Part shown: piece after piece, positions 1 to 12,491 of the stretch
Numbering within the stretch: position 1 is the stretch's first letter
Layout of the letters: the number at the start of each line of letters is the position of its first letter
Origin: Ilumatobacteraceae bacterium
GTDB lineage: Bacteria; Actinomycetota; Acidimicrobiia; Acidimicrobiales; Ilumatobacteraceae
Assembly (NCBI GenBank): GCA_030728545.1
Contig: JANQZQ010000110.1
Location: forward strand, 14,556-56,291
Direction: 5' to 3'
Length of the DNA stretch: 41,736 nt
Notes under the pieces: model-generated
Seen by the model: only the letters and a program-made list of their open reading frames with translations
Database searches by the model: none
Told to the model about the DNA's origin: nothing
Translations under genes and position numbers: made by a program

Positions 1-1763
1 ACTGCAATACGCACTCGCACCTTGGGGCGAACCACAGCACCGAGCGCCACAGTCAACGCTTCACTCAAGGCCTCCCACGATGCAGCACGCACCAAAGTGC
101 GATCTTCGCTAGCGGCCACTTGCACCAGCAACGACGCCGCAAGTTGAGCGGCCAGGTCTGGCGCACCAGCACCGCTGATTTCGGCCAGTGCGCCAAACGG
201 TGGCAAACGCAGCCGTTGTCGACGCTCGGTTTCGGCAGCCACATGAGGTGCAAGGTTGGCCGTTACCAAACCCACCATCACCTCGTGCTGTGGCACCGAA
301 GTTTGGAGCACAACTTCACCACCTATACTGCCGCCTGTACTGCTGCCTGTTACGAGTCGCGCACCGTGCGCCACCAAACTCAACGCCTGCTCGCTGGCGC
401 GAAAACGCGGGGCCAGCAACTCGGCGTCAATGTCCAAAAACACCACCACATCAGCACGATCGATGCGGTGCAACACCGCTTCGGTGCCGACGAACACCGA
501 TGTGTGGGGCTCAATGGCACTGGTGGTCGGTTTGATTTCTTGCACCGGTCGCCCGGCTGCGGCCTCGAGTTCGTCACGCAAGCGTGAGATACCGATACGG
601 ATAGAGCGCATCTTTTGCGACCCACATGCCAAGCACACCACGGGTCGTGTGGCTGCACATCGGGGGCACGACAACCCGTGCTCGTCGGGCTGTTGCACTG
701 CAGCCCCGCACGCCTCGCAGCGCGCCACCGTGCGACATGCATCGCAGGCCACTGCCCGGGCCCGGCCTTTTACGTTCAGCACACACACCACACGTTTGGT
801 GTGATCGCGCAACAACTCGATGAGTTCGCTAGTGACCAGCGACGATGCCCAGCGTTCGTCGATATTGCGATCAATCACCCGAATCGTTGGCCAGTCTGTG
901 GCGTCGTGGGCTTGCACGACATCCGCGCCAACCGAGTGCGCCCACTGACGCGCGCTCAACGTAGGCACGGGTGACACCAACACACAGGCAATGCCGGATT
1001 GGCGGGCTCGCTCGATTGCCACATCACGCGCGTGCCACGTGGGGGCTCGTTCTTCTTGCAAGGTGTCGTCGTGTTCGTCGATCACGATGATGCTGGCGAG
1101 TTGCGCAACACTTGCCCACACCGTAGACCGCGCGCCCACCACGACGTCGACGCCGGATGCTGCTGCCACCCACTCGTCGGGATACACCGCCGTGGTTAAG
1201 CCGAGTTGACGACAGTGAGCAGCCAGGCGCCGCGCTCGCACCACAGTTGGCACCACCACCAAGGTGGGGCCGTGGCGAGTTGCAGCAGCAAGTAGTGCGG
1301 AGTGTGTTGACGCTGGGCCACATTGCACCACGCCACCCACCGCACGAAACAGCGCGTCGAGTGCTACGTCTTCCGATACGTTGTCAGTGGTAGACGCGTT
1401 TCTGTTGCGAGCGCCATAGCGACTAGCTACTAAACGTGGCACACGCTTGGGTGGCGAGGCCGAAACAAAAAATGGCCGGCGACGCGACACCCACCGCACC
1501 GCTGCCCACTCCACCAGGGCCACCACATCTGGCGACGGCCCGATTGATGTCACCTTGATAATGGGCAAGAGTCGCTTGGCGTCAACGTCACTGTCAACAT
1601 CTTCGACGATTGCCATAACCCACGCCGACACCTCGCGGCGATGCAGCGACACGCGCACCCGCGAGCCAACCACCACATCGCTGCGCAATGCGTCAGGGAT
1701 GAGATAATCAAACGGCTTATCGACGCCCGTGACATCTACGACGACTCGGGCAAGCAACGACAC
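1..1763 (-). CDS. priA: Primosomal protein N' PriA (replication restart), 3' end cut by window edge
   Basis: PriA reloads the replisome at stalled forks. I translated this frame directly; it is open to base 1 and its last residues lie outside the window. The N-terminus (VDVTGVDKPFDYLIP) is the PriA 3'-DNA-binding domain. Eight cysteines in four pairs (CDAC, CEAC, CPRC, CLAC) near bases 610-760 form the zinc-binding insertion, and the visible end (VRPKVRVRIAV) matches the PriA C-terminus. The Walker A site is not GxTGSGKT but reads GPASTHSALL near 1295-1324, and the usual DEEHD box is DEHD (about 1068-1079). This fits the actinobacterial PriA type, thought to lack helicase activity. There is no ATG; an in-frame TAA lies upstream and the first sensible start is GTG at 1763 (MSLLARVVVDV), without a clear ribosome site. 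It follows metK by 57 bases. Confidence 0.93.
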   Translation of the reverse strand, partial: MSLLARVVVDVTGVDKPFDYLIPDALRSDVVVGSRVRVSLHRREVSAWVMAIVEDVDSDVDAKRLLPIIKVTSIGPSPDVVALVEWAAVRWVSRRRPFFVSASPPKRVPRLVASRYGARNRNASTTDNVSEDVALDALFRAVGGVVQCGPASTHSALLAAATRHGPTLVVVPTVVRARRLAAHCRQLGLTTAVYPDEWVAAASGVDVVVGARSTVWASVAQLASIIVIDEHDDTLQEERAPTWHARDVAIERARQSGIACVLVSPVPTLSARQWAHSVGADVVQAHDATDWPTIRVIDRNIDERWASSLVTSELIELLRDHTKRVVCVLNVKGRARAVACDACRTVARCEACGAAVQQPDEHGLSCPRCAATRPVVCLACGSQKMRSIRIGISRLRDELEAAAGRPVQEIKPTTSAIEPHTSVFVGTEAVLHRIDRADVVVFLDIDAELLAPRFRASEQALSLVAHGARLVTGSSTGGSIGGEVVLQTSVPQHEVMVGLVTANLAPHVAAETERRQRLRLPPFGALAEISGAGAPDLAAQLAASLLVQVAASEDRTLVRAASWEALSEALTVALGAVVRPKVRVRIA

Positions 1764-1820
1764 AACAGTTACGAGATTACGCAGCCGGTGGCGGCGTTAC
1801 AGCCCAGTGGGCGAAGCGGT

Positions 1821-3017
1821 CTACAGTTTGGCGGCTTTTTTGAACGCATCAAGCCGCGACACTTGTTCCCACGTGAAGTTGGGATCAGTGCGGCCAAAGT
1901 GCCCATACGCAGCAGTGCGACGATAAATCGGGCGCTTCAAGTCGAGGTCGCGCACGATGGCGGCTGGTCGCAGGTCGAATGTGTCGCGCACGGCCTGCTC
2001 GATTTGTGATTCGGCAACCGTGTTGGTGCCGAATGTTTCGACCAAGATGCTGATCGGCTGCGCCATACCAATGGCATAGGCAACTTGCACTTCGCAGCGG
2101 CGCGCTGCACCCGAAGCCACGACGTGCTTGGCTACCCATCGCGCGGCGTAGGCAGCCGACCGATCGACCTTTGACGGATCTTTGCCGCTGAATGCACCAC
2201 CACCGTGGCGACCCATGCCGCCGTAGGTATCGACGATGATCTTGCGCCCGGTGAGACCGGTGTCGGCATGTGGCCCACCCTTTACGAACTCGCCGGTTGG
2301 GTTGATATAGACGGCATAGTCATCTTTGGCAAACTTGGCCGGCACGATCGGGCGAATCACTTGCTCGATGAGGTCGGGGCGGATCACCGTGTCGCGGGAG
2401 ATTCCGTCGGCATGCTGCGTGCTGATCAACACGGTGCGCAAGCGCACCGGAACACCGTCTTCATAATCAAATGACACCTGCGTCTTGCCGTCCGGACGCA
2501 GATACGGAATGGCGCCAGATTTACGAACTTCGGTGAGTTGCTCGGCCAGACGATGGGCAAGAAAGATAGGCAGCGGCATGAGTTCGGCTGTTTCGTCGCA
2601 GGCGTAACCAAACATCATTCCTTGGTCGCCAGCACCTTGAGAGTTGAGGCGGTCTTCGCCGCTCTTGCCGCCGCGCAACTCTTCACTCTTGTCAACACCC
2701 ATCGCGATATCGCTCGACTGTTCGTCGATGCTGATGATGACGCCACAAGTGTTGCCGTCAAAGCCATAGGCAGCATTGTCGTAACCAATTTCTTTGATGA
2801 CACTGCGCGCCAGTTTGGGAATATCGACATACGCCGACGTGGTGATTTCGCCGGCGATCACACACAAGCCGGTGGTGAGCAATGTTTCGCACGCCACGCG
2901 ACCCTGTGGGTCTTCGGCCAAAATTGCATCCAACACCGAGTCGCTGATCTGGTCAGCCATCTTGTCGGGGTGACCCTCGGTCACACTCTCTGATGTAAAC
3001 GTGAAGTTACGTGCCAC
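1821..3017 (-). CDS. metK: S-adenosylmethionine synthase
   Basis: Cytoplasmic enzyme that makes S-adenosylmethionine from methionine and ATP, the methyl donor and also the substrate of QueA encoded elsewhere in this window. The 398-residue length is normal. The N-terminal SESVTEGHPDK motif carries the catalytic His and metal-binding Asp; GAGDQGMMFGYA (about residue 130) is the signature 1 loop and GGGAFSGKDPSKVDRS (about 270) is signature 2. The start is GTG at 3017, nine bases after the rpoZ stop, so it is very likely cotranscribed with rpoZ and gmk. In most actinobacteria coaBC (dfp) lies between rpoZ and metK; it is absent here. A SAM riboswitch is not possible in the nine-base gap and I see none. 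Confidence 0.98.
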   Translation of the reverse strand: MARNFTFTSESVTEGHPDKMADQISDSVLDAILAEDPQGRVACETLLTTGLCVIAGEITTSAYVDIPKLARSVIKEIGYDNAAYGFDGNTCGVIISIDEQSSDIAMGVDKSEELRGGKSGEDRLNSQGAGDQGMMFGYACDETAELMPLPIFLAHRLAEQLTEVRKSGAIPYLRPDGKTQVSFDYEDGVPVRLRTVLISTQHADGISRDTVIRPDLIEQVIRPIVPAKFAKDDYAVYINPTGEFVKGGPHADTGLTGRKIIVDTYGGMGRHGGGAFSGKDPSKVDRSAAYAARWVAKHVVASGAARRCEVQVAYAIGMAQPISILVETFGTNTVAESQIEQAVRDTFDLRPAAIVRDLDLKRPIYRRTAAYGHFGRTDPNFTWEQVSRLDAFKKAAKL

Positions 3018-3026
3018 GACCGAAAC

Positions 3027-3368
3027 CTACTCGGGTTGTGCTTCGGCGTCCTGCGAAGCATCGAGCGCATTTGCTTCGTCCTCGAGGCGCTGCAGTTCGG
3101 CGATTTCGGCGCGAATCTCGTCGAGGGTCTTTGCCACAAATCGCACTTTGTCAGCGGCGATTTCTTCGAATGCCACCGAAAGATGCTTGGTGCTCACCGA
3201 CTCGACCGTTGGGCCAACGACACTGCCAGTTTGCAGGTTGCCGAAGTACTCGGTAATTTCGCGGGCCCGCTTGGCGGCCAAGGTAACGAGGCTGAACTTG
3301 GACTGCGTGCGATTCATCAGTTTTTCAATGGCCGGCGACATCATGGAATTTTCAGGCGTGGTGGACAC
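3027..3368 (-). CDS. rpoZ: RNA polymerase omega subunit
   Basis: Small subunit that helps assemble and stabilise RNA polymerase by clamping the beta-prime subunit. With the start used here it is 113 residues. The conserved core SKFSLVTLAAKRAREITEYF and the following segment with VAFEEIAADKV are typical of the family; the C-terminal third is acidic and low-complexity, which is common in actinobacteria. I chose GTG at 3368 (VSTTPENSMM) because AAGGAG sits four bases upstream; a longer reading from TTG at 3401 lacks a ribosome site, and ATG codons a few residues further in are possible. It lies between gmk and metK, the standard actinobacterial order. Confidence 0.93.
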   Translation of the reverse strand: MSTTPENSMMSPAIEKLMNRTQSKFSLVTLAAKRAREITEYFGNLQTGSVVGPTVESVSTKHLSVAFEEIAADKVRFVAKTLDEIRAEIAELQRLEDEANALDASQDAEAQPE

Positions 3369-3372
3369 AAGA

Positions 3373-3378
3373 CTCCTT
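3373..3378 (-). promoter_or_regulatory. Ribosome binding site deciding the rpoZ start
   Basis: AAGGAG on the minus strand, four bases before the GTG at 3368. It supports GTG 3368 over the upstream TTG at 3401. Confidence 0.6.
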
Positions 3379-3421
3379 GGGGCGTTGTATAGCGAGACCA
3401 AGACGAGGTCGTCTGGGACCT

Positions 3422-3976
3422 CTAGAGACTAGCGGCGCGGCGAGCCTGCGCCACGATGGCCAGCATGTCGGCGATGGTCTGGTCCAGCGTGTGGTTGATG
3501 ATCACGTGGTCAGCCAGGGCGATGCCCACTGGCTCTTCTTCTTCGGCCTTGCGAAGCCGTTCGTCAACTTTGCGCTCATCGTCGCCACGCACCGTAAGCC
3601 GCTGGCGTTGCTCTTCGCGCGATGGCGGCAGCACGAAAATCAGCACGGCAGCGGGGTGTTGTTGTTTGACTTGGCTGGCACCATCGACTTCAATTTCCAG
3701 CACGATGTCTTTGCCGATGGTCGGTGTGGGCAGCGGTGTGCCGTAATAGTTGCCCAGAAAGGTAGTCCACTCCAAGAAACCACCTGCCACGATGTGGGCT
3801 TCGAAGGCATCACGCGATACGAAGTTGTAGGCGTCATCAGCCTCGCCGGGGCGACGCTCGCGGGTGGTCCATGATTGACTCAACCACAACTCCGAATCAC
3901 GTTTCATGAGTTCGCCAACTACCGTGCTCTTGCCAACGCCACCTGGCCCCGACACCACGAACACGATGCCGCTCAT
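3422..3976 (-). CDS. gmk: Guanylate kinase
   Basis: Phosphorylates GMP to GDP with ATP in the cytoplasm, feeding GTP and (p)ppGpp pools. The P-loop GPGGVGKST is at residues 10-18; the GMP-binding segment with TTRERRPGE and the following Tyr-Asn-Phe-Val is at about 37-53, and LGNYYGTPLP is the second GMP-contact region. Length is 184 residues, normal for the family. The ATG at 3976 overlaps the mihF stop (ATGA), so the two are probably translationally coupled. The mihF-gmk-rpoZ order is an actinobacterial hallmark. Confidence 0.97.
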   Translation of the reverse strand: MSGIVFVVSGPGGVGKSTVVGELMKRDSELWLSQSWTTRERRPGEADDAYNFVSRDAFEAHIVAGGFLEWTTFLGNYYGTPLPTPTIGKDIVLEIEVDGASQVKQQHPAAVLIFVLPPSREEQRQRLTVRGDDERKVDERLRKAEEEEPVGIALADHVIINHTLDQTIADMLAIVAQARRAASL

Positions 3977-4311
3977 CGCAACGCCTGCACCAAAGTGTCG
4001 CGGTCACTCACCGCCACGTCACCGACGCGTGTGCGTTCGCCACATCCGTGGTCAGCCAGCACGCGACGTGCGCGAACCTTGCCAACACCGGGCAACGCCT
4101 CGGCAATTTTCACGAGATACACAAACCGACACACGAGTGCGTCAGGCTCGAGCGTGGTCACGCTGGGGTCGCCTGCGCGAGCAAAAACATCAGCCAGCGA
4201 GAACGAATGGTCGTGCACCGCACCAATGAGGGCTTCGAGTTGAGTGCGCCGCTCGGCAAGGCGAGTAAGCACATTGTCGCTGTGCTGGTCAACCACTGGC
4301 GTCACTGCCAT
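3973..4311 (-). CDS. mihF: Actinobacterial integration host factor (mIHF-type nucleoid protein)
   Basis: Nucleoid-associated DNA-binding protein of the actinobacteria-specific mIHF family, unrelated in fold to the IHF/HU proteins of other bacteria. At 112 residues it has the right size. A helical N-terminal half (TRLAERRTQLEALI) is followed by a helix-two-turn-helix DNA-binding region centred on LPGVGKVRARRVL (about residues 74-86), the strongest family signature. The stop overlaps the gmk start as ATGA; pyrD ends nine bases upstream. In mycobacteria and Streptomyces pyrF sits immediately before this gene, but here pyrD does. The N-terminus is not fixed by a clear ribosome site. Confidence 0.9.
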   Translation of the reverse strand: MAVTPVVDQHSDNVLTRLAERRTQLEALIGAVHDHSFSLADVFARAGDPSVTTLEPDALVCRFVYLVKIAEALPGVGKVRARRVLADHGCGERTRVGDVAVSDRDTLVQALR

Positions 4312-4320
4312 AACAGAAGG

Positions 4321-5249
4321 CTAGTGCGCGCTGTTGATGATCTCGCCCCACGATGTGATGCCCTGGCGTTGTGCCCAGCGAAACATCTTGCGTTGAATCT
4401 TGGCGACTGCCCGCGGATCAGCAAACGTTGCAGTGCCCACTTGCACCGCATCAGCGCCAGCCATCATCAACTCGAGCGCATCGTCGGCGTTACTGACTCC
4501 CCCAGCCCCCACGATTGGCACGTGGCGATGAGCAGCCCGCACGTCAAACACACTGCGCACCGCCACCGCGTGCATCGCAGCACCGCTCAGCCCGCCGCCA
4601 CCGTTGCCCAGAACCGGGCGACGCGTATCGATGTCAATCGCCATGCCGAGCACGGTGTTGACGAGCACCAACGCATCAGCACCAGCTGCCACCACCGCAC
4701 CCGCGATGGACACCAGTTGATCGGTGTTGGGGCTCAACTTGGCCCACACCGCAACGGTGGCCGGCAACACGCGTCGCACTGTGGCAATGACTTGCGCCGA
4801 CTGCACCGCACTGTGGGCAAACATGCCACGGGCATGATCCACATTGGGGCACGACAAGTTGACCTCAACTGCCACGAGTTGGTCGGCAACGCCCACCAGA
4901 TCGCGCGCGGCTTGTTCGTATTCAGATTCACGAAAACCCCAGATGCTGGCGACCACTCGTGCGCCACGCTCACGCAAGCGCGGCAAGTCGTGTTGCACCC
5001 AGTGCGCTGTGCCTTGGCCCTGCAGGCCGACAGCATTGATCATGCCACTTTCCGTGGCATGCAGTCGTGGTGCAGGGTTTCCTTGCCACTCAAACGAAGC
5101 CACCGACTTCACCACCACTGCCCCGAGCGTGGATAAATCCACATACGCCGCAAGTTCGTCAGAATGCCCCGCAGTGCCGGATGCCGTGAGCACCGGGCTC
5201 GGCAACGTGAGTGCGCCGACGTGCGTGTGTGGGAGGCCGAGTGGCGAAG

Positions 5250-5253
<4 letters not shown>
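4321..5253 (-). CDS. pyrD: Dihydroorotate dehydrogenase, class 1 type
   Basis: Oxidises dihydroorotate to orotate, the fourth step of de novo pyrimidine synthesis. The 310-residue (beta/alpha)8 protein lacks the N-terminal membrane-binding extension of class 2 enzymes and has Cys in the active-site segment NLSCPNV (about residue 134), the class 1 base; class 2 has Ser there. INAVGLQGQG (about 72-81) and the FMN-phosphate loop VGAGGVSNADDALELMMAGA are also present. The resemblance is closest to class 1B, which normally works with the iron-sulfur flavoprotein PyrK, yet no pyrK is present in this operon. The GTG start overlaps the carB stop (GTGA). pyrF, usually the next gene, is absent. Confidence 0.95.
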
Positions 5254-8575
<3,322 letters not shown>

Positions 8576-8576
<1 letters not shown>

Positions 8577-9697
8577 TAGTTACCCCCACTGCGCATCATC
8601 GCTGCGAAACGCTCAAACAAATAGCGCGAGTCGTGCGGCCCGGGGCCAGCTTCGGGGTGATACTGCACGCTGAATGCTCGTGCCCCGCGCACCACCATGC
8701 CTTCATTGGTGTTGTCATTGAGGTTCACATGCGTGACGTCGACCTTGCCCGCTAGCGAGTCGGGGTCGACGCAAAAGTTGTGGTTCTGACTGGTGATCTC
8801 AACTCGCCCCGTGGTCACGTCGCGCACCGGGTGATTGGCGCCATGGTGACCGAACGGCAACTTGAAGGTGCGCCCACCCAAGGCCAAGCCCAACAACTGG
8901 TGTCCGAGACAAATTCCAAACACAGGAATATCGGCAGCGATGAGTTCGCGAATGTTGGCAGGCGCATCAAGCACCATCTCGGGGTCGCCTGGACCATTCG
9001 ACAAAAACACGCCGTCGGGTTGGCGGGCGATGACCTCGCGGGCTGGCGTGCGGGCTGGCACCACATGCACGTCGGCAATCTCACTCAAACAACGCAAAAT
9101 TGTTTGCTTCATACCAAAGTCGTACGCCACCACCGAAAACGGCTTGGTCGTAGACGTCGTTTTCTGCGCATGCATCGTGTTGGCATGAATCGTGTTTGCT
9201 ACGTCGTATGGCGCCTGGGTGCTGACCTCTGCCACCAAGTTGCGACCGGCCGTGCCTTGTTCGGCGGCCACAGCCGCCTGCAATGTGGCCAAGTCAGCGG
9301 TGCCGAATGCGCCGAGCAACGAACCCGTGTCGCGCAGTAGCCGTGTTAAGCGGCGGGTGTCGATACCGGTGATGCCACCCACACCGCGGGCTCGCAAAAA
9401 CACGTCAAGGGGTTCTTGACTGCGCCAGTTGCTGCGCCGCCTGGCGATTTCGCGCATGATTACACCACGGGCAAATACCTTTGCTGATTCGTTGTCGGAT
9501 TTCGTCACCCCGTAATTGCCAATATGCGGTGTGGTGAACGTGATGACCTGACCGGCATAGCTCGGGTCGGTGAGCACTTCTTGATAACCGCTGAGCCCGG
9601 TGTGAAACACCACCTCGCCCGATGACACCGGAACATCAGCACCGATGGCTTCACCTTCAAAGACGCTGCCATCAGCCAGCACGAGGAGCGCGTTCAT
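8576..9697 (-). CDS. carA: Carbamoyl-phosphate synthase small (glutaminase) subunit
   Basis: Hydrolyses glutamine and passes ammonia to CarB. The 373-residue protein has the CarA-specific N-terminal domain (GSVFEGEAIGA, then SGYQEVLTDPSYAGQVITFT) and a class I glutamine amidotransferase domain. The nucleophile Cys is in FGICLGHQLLGLALGG (about residue 260), and the His-x-Glu partners are in VQYHPEAGPGPHD near the end. The ATG overlaps the pyrC stop (ATGA) and the stop shares one base with the carB GTG, so the pair should be translated together. Confidence 0.98.
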
Positions 9698-10980
9698 CGT
9701 TGCGCTTCACCGTTCAAAACAGTGATGTCACCGTTGAATATCGTGTGTCGAACTTTTCCGCGCAAGGTCATCCCAACATACGGCGTGTTGCGACTCTTGC
9801 TTGCCAACGTCTCGGGCTCCACCTGCCACTTGGCGTTCGGGTCGAACACCACGAGATTCGCCGGTGCACCTGGTTCGATGTCGCGACCATGACGATCAGC
9901 GATGCCTGCGATTTGGGCGGGATGAATCGACATGATGCGCACCAACTGAGTGAGGCTCACGTCAAGCACCCCGAGCGCTACACCCAGCGCGGTCTCTAGG
10001 CCGAGCATGCCGGGTGGTGCCTGATCGAGCGTGAGCTCTTTGTCGCGACGTGGATGCGGCGCATGATCGGTGGCCAATGCATCGATCGTGCCATCGACGA
10101 TGCCGGCTCGTAGCGCAGCAATGTCGGCCAGCGAACGCAGCGGTGGGTTCACTTTGAACACTGTGTTAAAGGTGGTGAGTCGGGTTTCATCTAACGACAA
10201 GTGGTGTGGCGTGACCTCGGCAGTTATTGGCAAGCCGTCACGCTTGGCGGCTCGTACCAACTCCACACTGCGAGCGGTTGACAGATGCAAGAAGTGCACG
10301 CGTGCACCGGTCAAACGAGCCAGTTCAATGTCGCGAAACACCATGAGCTCTTCGGCAATCGACGGCCAACCTGGCAAACCCAGCGACGTGCAACACTGAC
10401 ACTCGTTCATCACCGCACCTTTGGTGAGTGTGGCAACTTCACAGTGCTGGGCCAGCGTGACGCCGAGACCTTTGGCGTATTCCATGGCCCTGCGCATGAG
10501 CAGTTCGTCTTGCACACCGTTGCCGTCGTCAGTAAAGATGCGCACGCCGGCCGCCGCCAGCTCGGCCATCGGGGCCAGCGTCTCGCCCTGGCGGCCCAAG
10601 GTGATGCACCCGCTCGGCACCACCTCAACCAGCCCTGCACGCTTGCCTTGTTCACGCACGAAGTCGATGACGGCCACGCTGTCTTGCGGCGGGTCTGTGT
10701 TGGGCATCGCCACGAGGGCCGTGTAACCACCCTTGGCACCCGCTCGGCTACCAGTTTCGATCGTCTCGGCTTCTTCTTTGCCGGGCTCGCGTAAGTGGGC
10801 ATGCAGGTCAACAAACCCTGGGGCCACCACACAACCCGATGCGTCGATCGTGCGGCCACTGGTCAACTGCTCGCCCACTTCGACCACTACACCGCCTTGC
10901 ACAGCGATATCAGCGACACGCTCACCGCGTGAATCCACCACTCGCCCGCCCTGCAACACGATTCGCTCGGCGCTGGTCAT
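9694..10980 (-). CDS. pyrC: Dihydroorotase
   Basis: Zinc amidohydrolase that cyclises carbamoyl-aspartate to dihydroorotate. The 428-residue length is that of the class I (multifunctional-like) dihydroorotases. Metal ligands are visible in order: HAHLREPG (about residue 60), the QHCE region, TAEVTPHHL (His pair), and ATDHAPH (catalytic Asp, about residue 305). AMPNTDPP is the conserved substrate-side loop. The gene overlaps pyrB and carA by four bases each (ATGA), within the pyrRBC-carAB-pyrD order. Confidence 0.97.
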   Translation of the reverse strand: MTSAERIVLQGGRVVDSRGERVADIAVQGGVVVEVGEQLTSGRTIDASGCVVAPGFVDLHAHLREPGKEEAETIETGSRAGAKGGYTALVAMPNTDPPQDSVAVIDFVREQGKRAGLVEVVPSGCITLGRQGETLAPMAELAAAGVRIFTDDGNGVQDELLMRRAMEYAKGLGVTLAQHCEVATLTKGAVMNECQCCTSLGLPGWPSIAEELMVFRDIELARLTGARVHFLHLSTARSVELVRAAKRDGLPITAEVTPHHLSLDETRLTTFNTVFKVNPPLRSLADIAALRAGIVDGTIDALATDHAPHPRRDKELTLDQAPPGMLGLETALGVALGVLDVSLTQLVRIMSIHPAQIAGIADRHGRDIEPGAPANLVVFDPNAKWQVEPETLASKSRNTPYVGMTLRGKVRHTIFNGDITVLNGEAQR

Positions 10981-11924
10981 GATGCCACCGTCGCTAGATG
11001 TGCAGTCGACGATTCGCCAGCCAGCAAATCAAACAACACCGCCATGCGCACCGCCACACCGTTGGCCACTTGTTGATGAATCAGCGAATTGGGCAACGCC
11101 GATGGGTCAACGAGCATCTCGACACCCCTGTTCATGGGGCCAGGGTGCATGATCACAGCCGTGCTGGGCAACTTGGCAACCCGCGCAGCATCGAGCCCGA
11201 AGGTTTCGCCGTACTCGCGCAGGCTGGGCACGTGGCCCTGCGACATTCGCTCGCTTTGTAGACGCAACATGTACAACATGTCGGTACGCGCCAGCACATC
11301 GTCAAGTCGATGCGACACCGTCACCGGCCAGTGGGCCACATCGGGGGGCAGCAAGGTGGGCGGCGCCACTAACACCACGTTTGCCCCAAGCATGCTGAAC
11401 GCACTGATGTTGCTGCGTGCCACGCGGCTGTGTTTGATGTCCCCCACGATCGTGAGCGTGAGACCATCAAAACGTTCGACCCCAAGTGCTTGGCGCACGG
11501 TGAAACAGTCGACCAACGCCTGAGTCGGATGCTGATGCCAACCATCACCGGCATTGACCACCGAAGCGTTGGTCCACTCGCTGATTTGCCATGGCGTGCC
11601 TGTGGATTTGTGGCGTACGACAAACGCATCGACCCCCATGTCAGAGATGGTCTCGATTGTGTCGCGCAAACTTTCGCCTTTGTTCACGCTCGACGTCGAC
11701 ACGCTGAACGTCATTGTGTCGGCGGACAACCGCTTGGCGGCAGTTTCAAACGACAGTCGTGTGCGAGTGGAGTCTTCAAAGAACAAACTCACCACGGTCT
11801 TGCCGCGCAAGGCTGGCACCTTGGGCACTGGTCTGGCGTTGATTTCCACCATGTGGCGAGTGAGTTCGAGCAATCGCACCACGCCATCATGACCGAGTTC
11901 ATCGATGCTGCGCAGATGCTTCAT
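10977..11924 (-). CDS. pyrB: Aspartate carbamoyltransferase catalytic subunit
   Basis: Condenses carbamoyl phosphate with aspartate, the committed step of pyrimidine synthesis. The carbamoyl-phosphate loop FFEDSTRTRLSFE is at about residues 51-63, the mobile loop follows with SVNKGESLRDT, HPTQALVDCFT (about 136) contacts the substrates, and HPGPMNRG closes the active site. At 315 residues it is a stand-alone catalytic subunit. No pyrI regulatory subunit is nearby, in keeping with regulation through PyrR. The start overlaps the pyrR stop (ATGA). Confidence 0.98.
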   Translation of the reverse strand: MKHLRSIDELGHDGVVRLLELTRHMVEINARPVPKVPALRGKTVVSLFFEDSTRTRLSFETAAKRLSADTMTFSVSTSSVNKGESLRDTIETISDMGVDAFVVRHKSTGTPWQISEWTNASVVNAGDGWHQHPTQALVDCFTVRQALGVERFDGLTLTIVGDIKHSRVARSNISAFSMLGANVVLVAPPTLLPPDVAHWPVTVSHRLDDVLARTDMLYMLRLQSERMSQGHVPSLREYGETFGLDAARVAKLPSTAVIMHPGPMNRGVEMLVDPSALPNSLIHQQVANGVAVRMAVLFDLLAGESSTAHLATVAS

Positions 11925-12442
11925 GACGAGACCCGGTTGGTGATGACGACACCGTCTTGCGTGGCGCGCACATCGTCGTCAACATGCGTGGGCAGATTTT
12001 TGCCCACATAGTCGGGGCGAATCGGCAGCTCGCGATGGCCACGGTCGACCAGCACCGCCAGTTGCACGGCGCGCGGGCGGCCGTAGGTGTTGATGCCTTC
12101 CATTGCTGCGCGAACGGTGCGACCCGTGAACAGAACATCGTCGACGAGCACCACCGTGGTGCCATCGACTGCAAAATCGATGCGACTAATCGCACCGGGC
12201 ACTACTGGCCGCAAGCCAATGTCGTCGCGGTGCATGCTCACGTCGATGTATCCCACCGGCACGGTGGAATGAGGCTCAATCACATTCACCGCAGCAGCAA
12301 TCGCATCGGCCAGCCATGCGCCACCGCGCTGCAGGCCAACGAGTGCCAATGATGCCGAACCTTGTTGGCGTTCCAGAATTTCGTGAGCGATGCGGGTAAT
12401 CGCGCGTCTGACGTCGTCAACCGACATCACCATGTTGCTCAC
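11921..12442 (-). CDS. pyrR: PyrR: pyrimidine operon RNA-binding regulator / uracil phosphoribosyltransferase
   Basis: PyrR binds a hairpin in pyr mRNA when UMP is high and represses the operon; many members also convert uracil plus PRPP to UMP. The PRPP-binding motif VVLVDDVLFTGRTVRAAM (about residues 95-112) is intact, and the 173-residue length is typical. The start is GTG at 12442 with AGGAG six bases upstream. Its leader contains a perfect PyrR-binding consensus (12463-12476), so the gene very probably controls its own operon. It heads pyrR-pyrB-pyrC-carA-carB-pyrD, all joined by overlaps. Whether it retains catalytic activity cannot be read from sequence alone. Confidence 0.97.
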   Translation of the reverse strand: MSNMVMSVDDVRRAITRIAHEILERQQGSASLALVGLQRGGAWLADAIAAAVNVIEPHSTVPVGYIDVSMHRDDIGLRPVVPGAISRIDFAVDGTTVVLVDDVLFTGRTVRAAMEGINTYGRPRAVQLAVLVDRGHRELPIRPDYVGKNLPTHVDDDVRATQDGVVITNRVSS

Positions 12443-12460
12443 GTTGGTCTCCTAGCCGTT

Positions 12461-12478
12461 CGAGCCTCTCGGGACTCG
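12461..12478 (-). promoter_or_regulatory. PyrR-binding RNA hairpin upstream of pyrR
   Basis: The minus strand reads CGAGTCCCGAGAGGCTCG. Within it AGTCCCGAGAGGCT (12463-12476) matches the published Bacillus PyrR loop consensus ARUCCNGNGAGGYU at all 14 positions, and CGAG/CTCG arms close the stem. It ends seven bases before the AGGAG of pyrR (12449-12453). I see no following intrinsic terminator, so control of translation start, as reported for mycobacteria, is more likely than Bacillus-style attenuation. Confidence 0.85.
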
Positions 12479-12491
12479 TTTGACGGTCGCC

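Noticed and set aside
1764..1820. Possible riboswitch or small RNA between metK and priA
   Set aside because: Only 57 bases, with no SAM riboswitch features or strong hairpin.
4048..5136. Long open frame on the plus strand opposite pyrD (362 codons)
   Set aside because: It is antisense to a clear pyrD, lacks any recognisable domain and is rich in His, Arg and Cys, as expected for the complement of a GC-biased gene.
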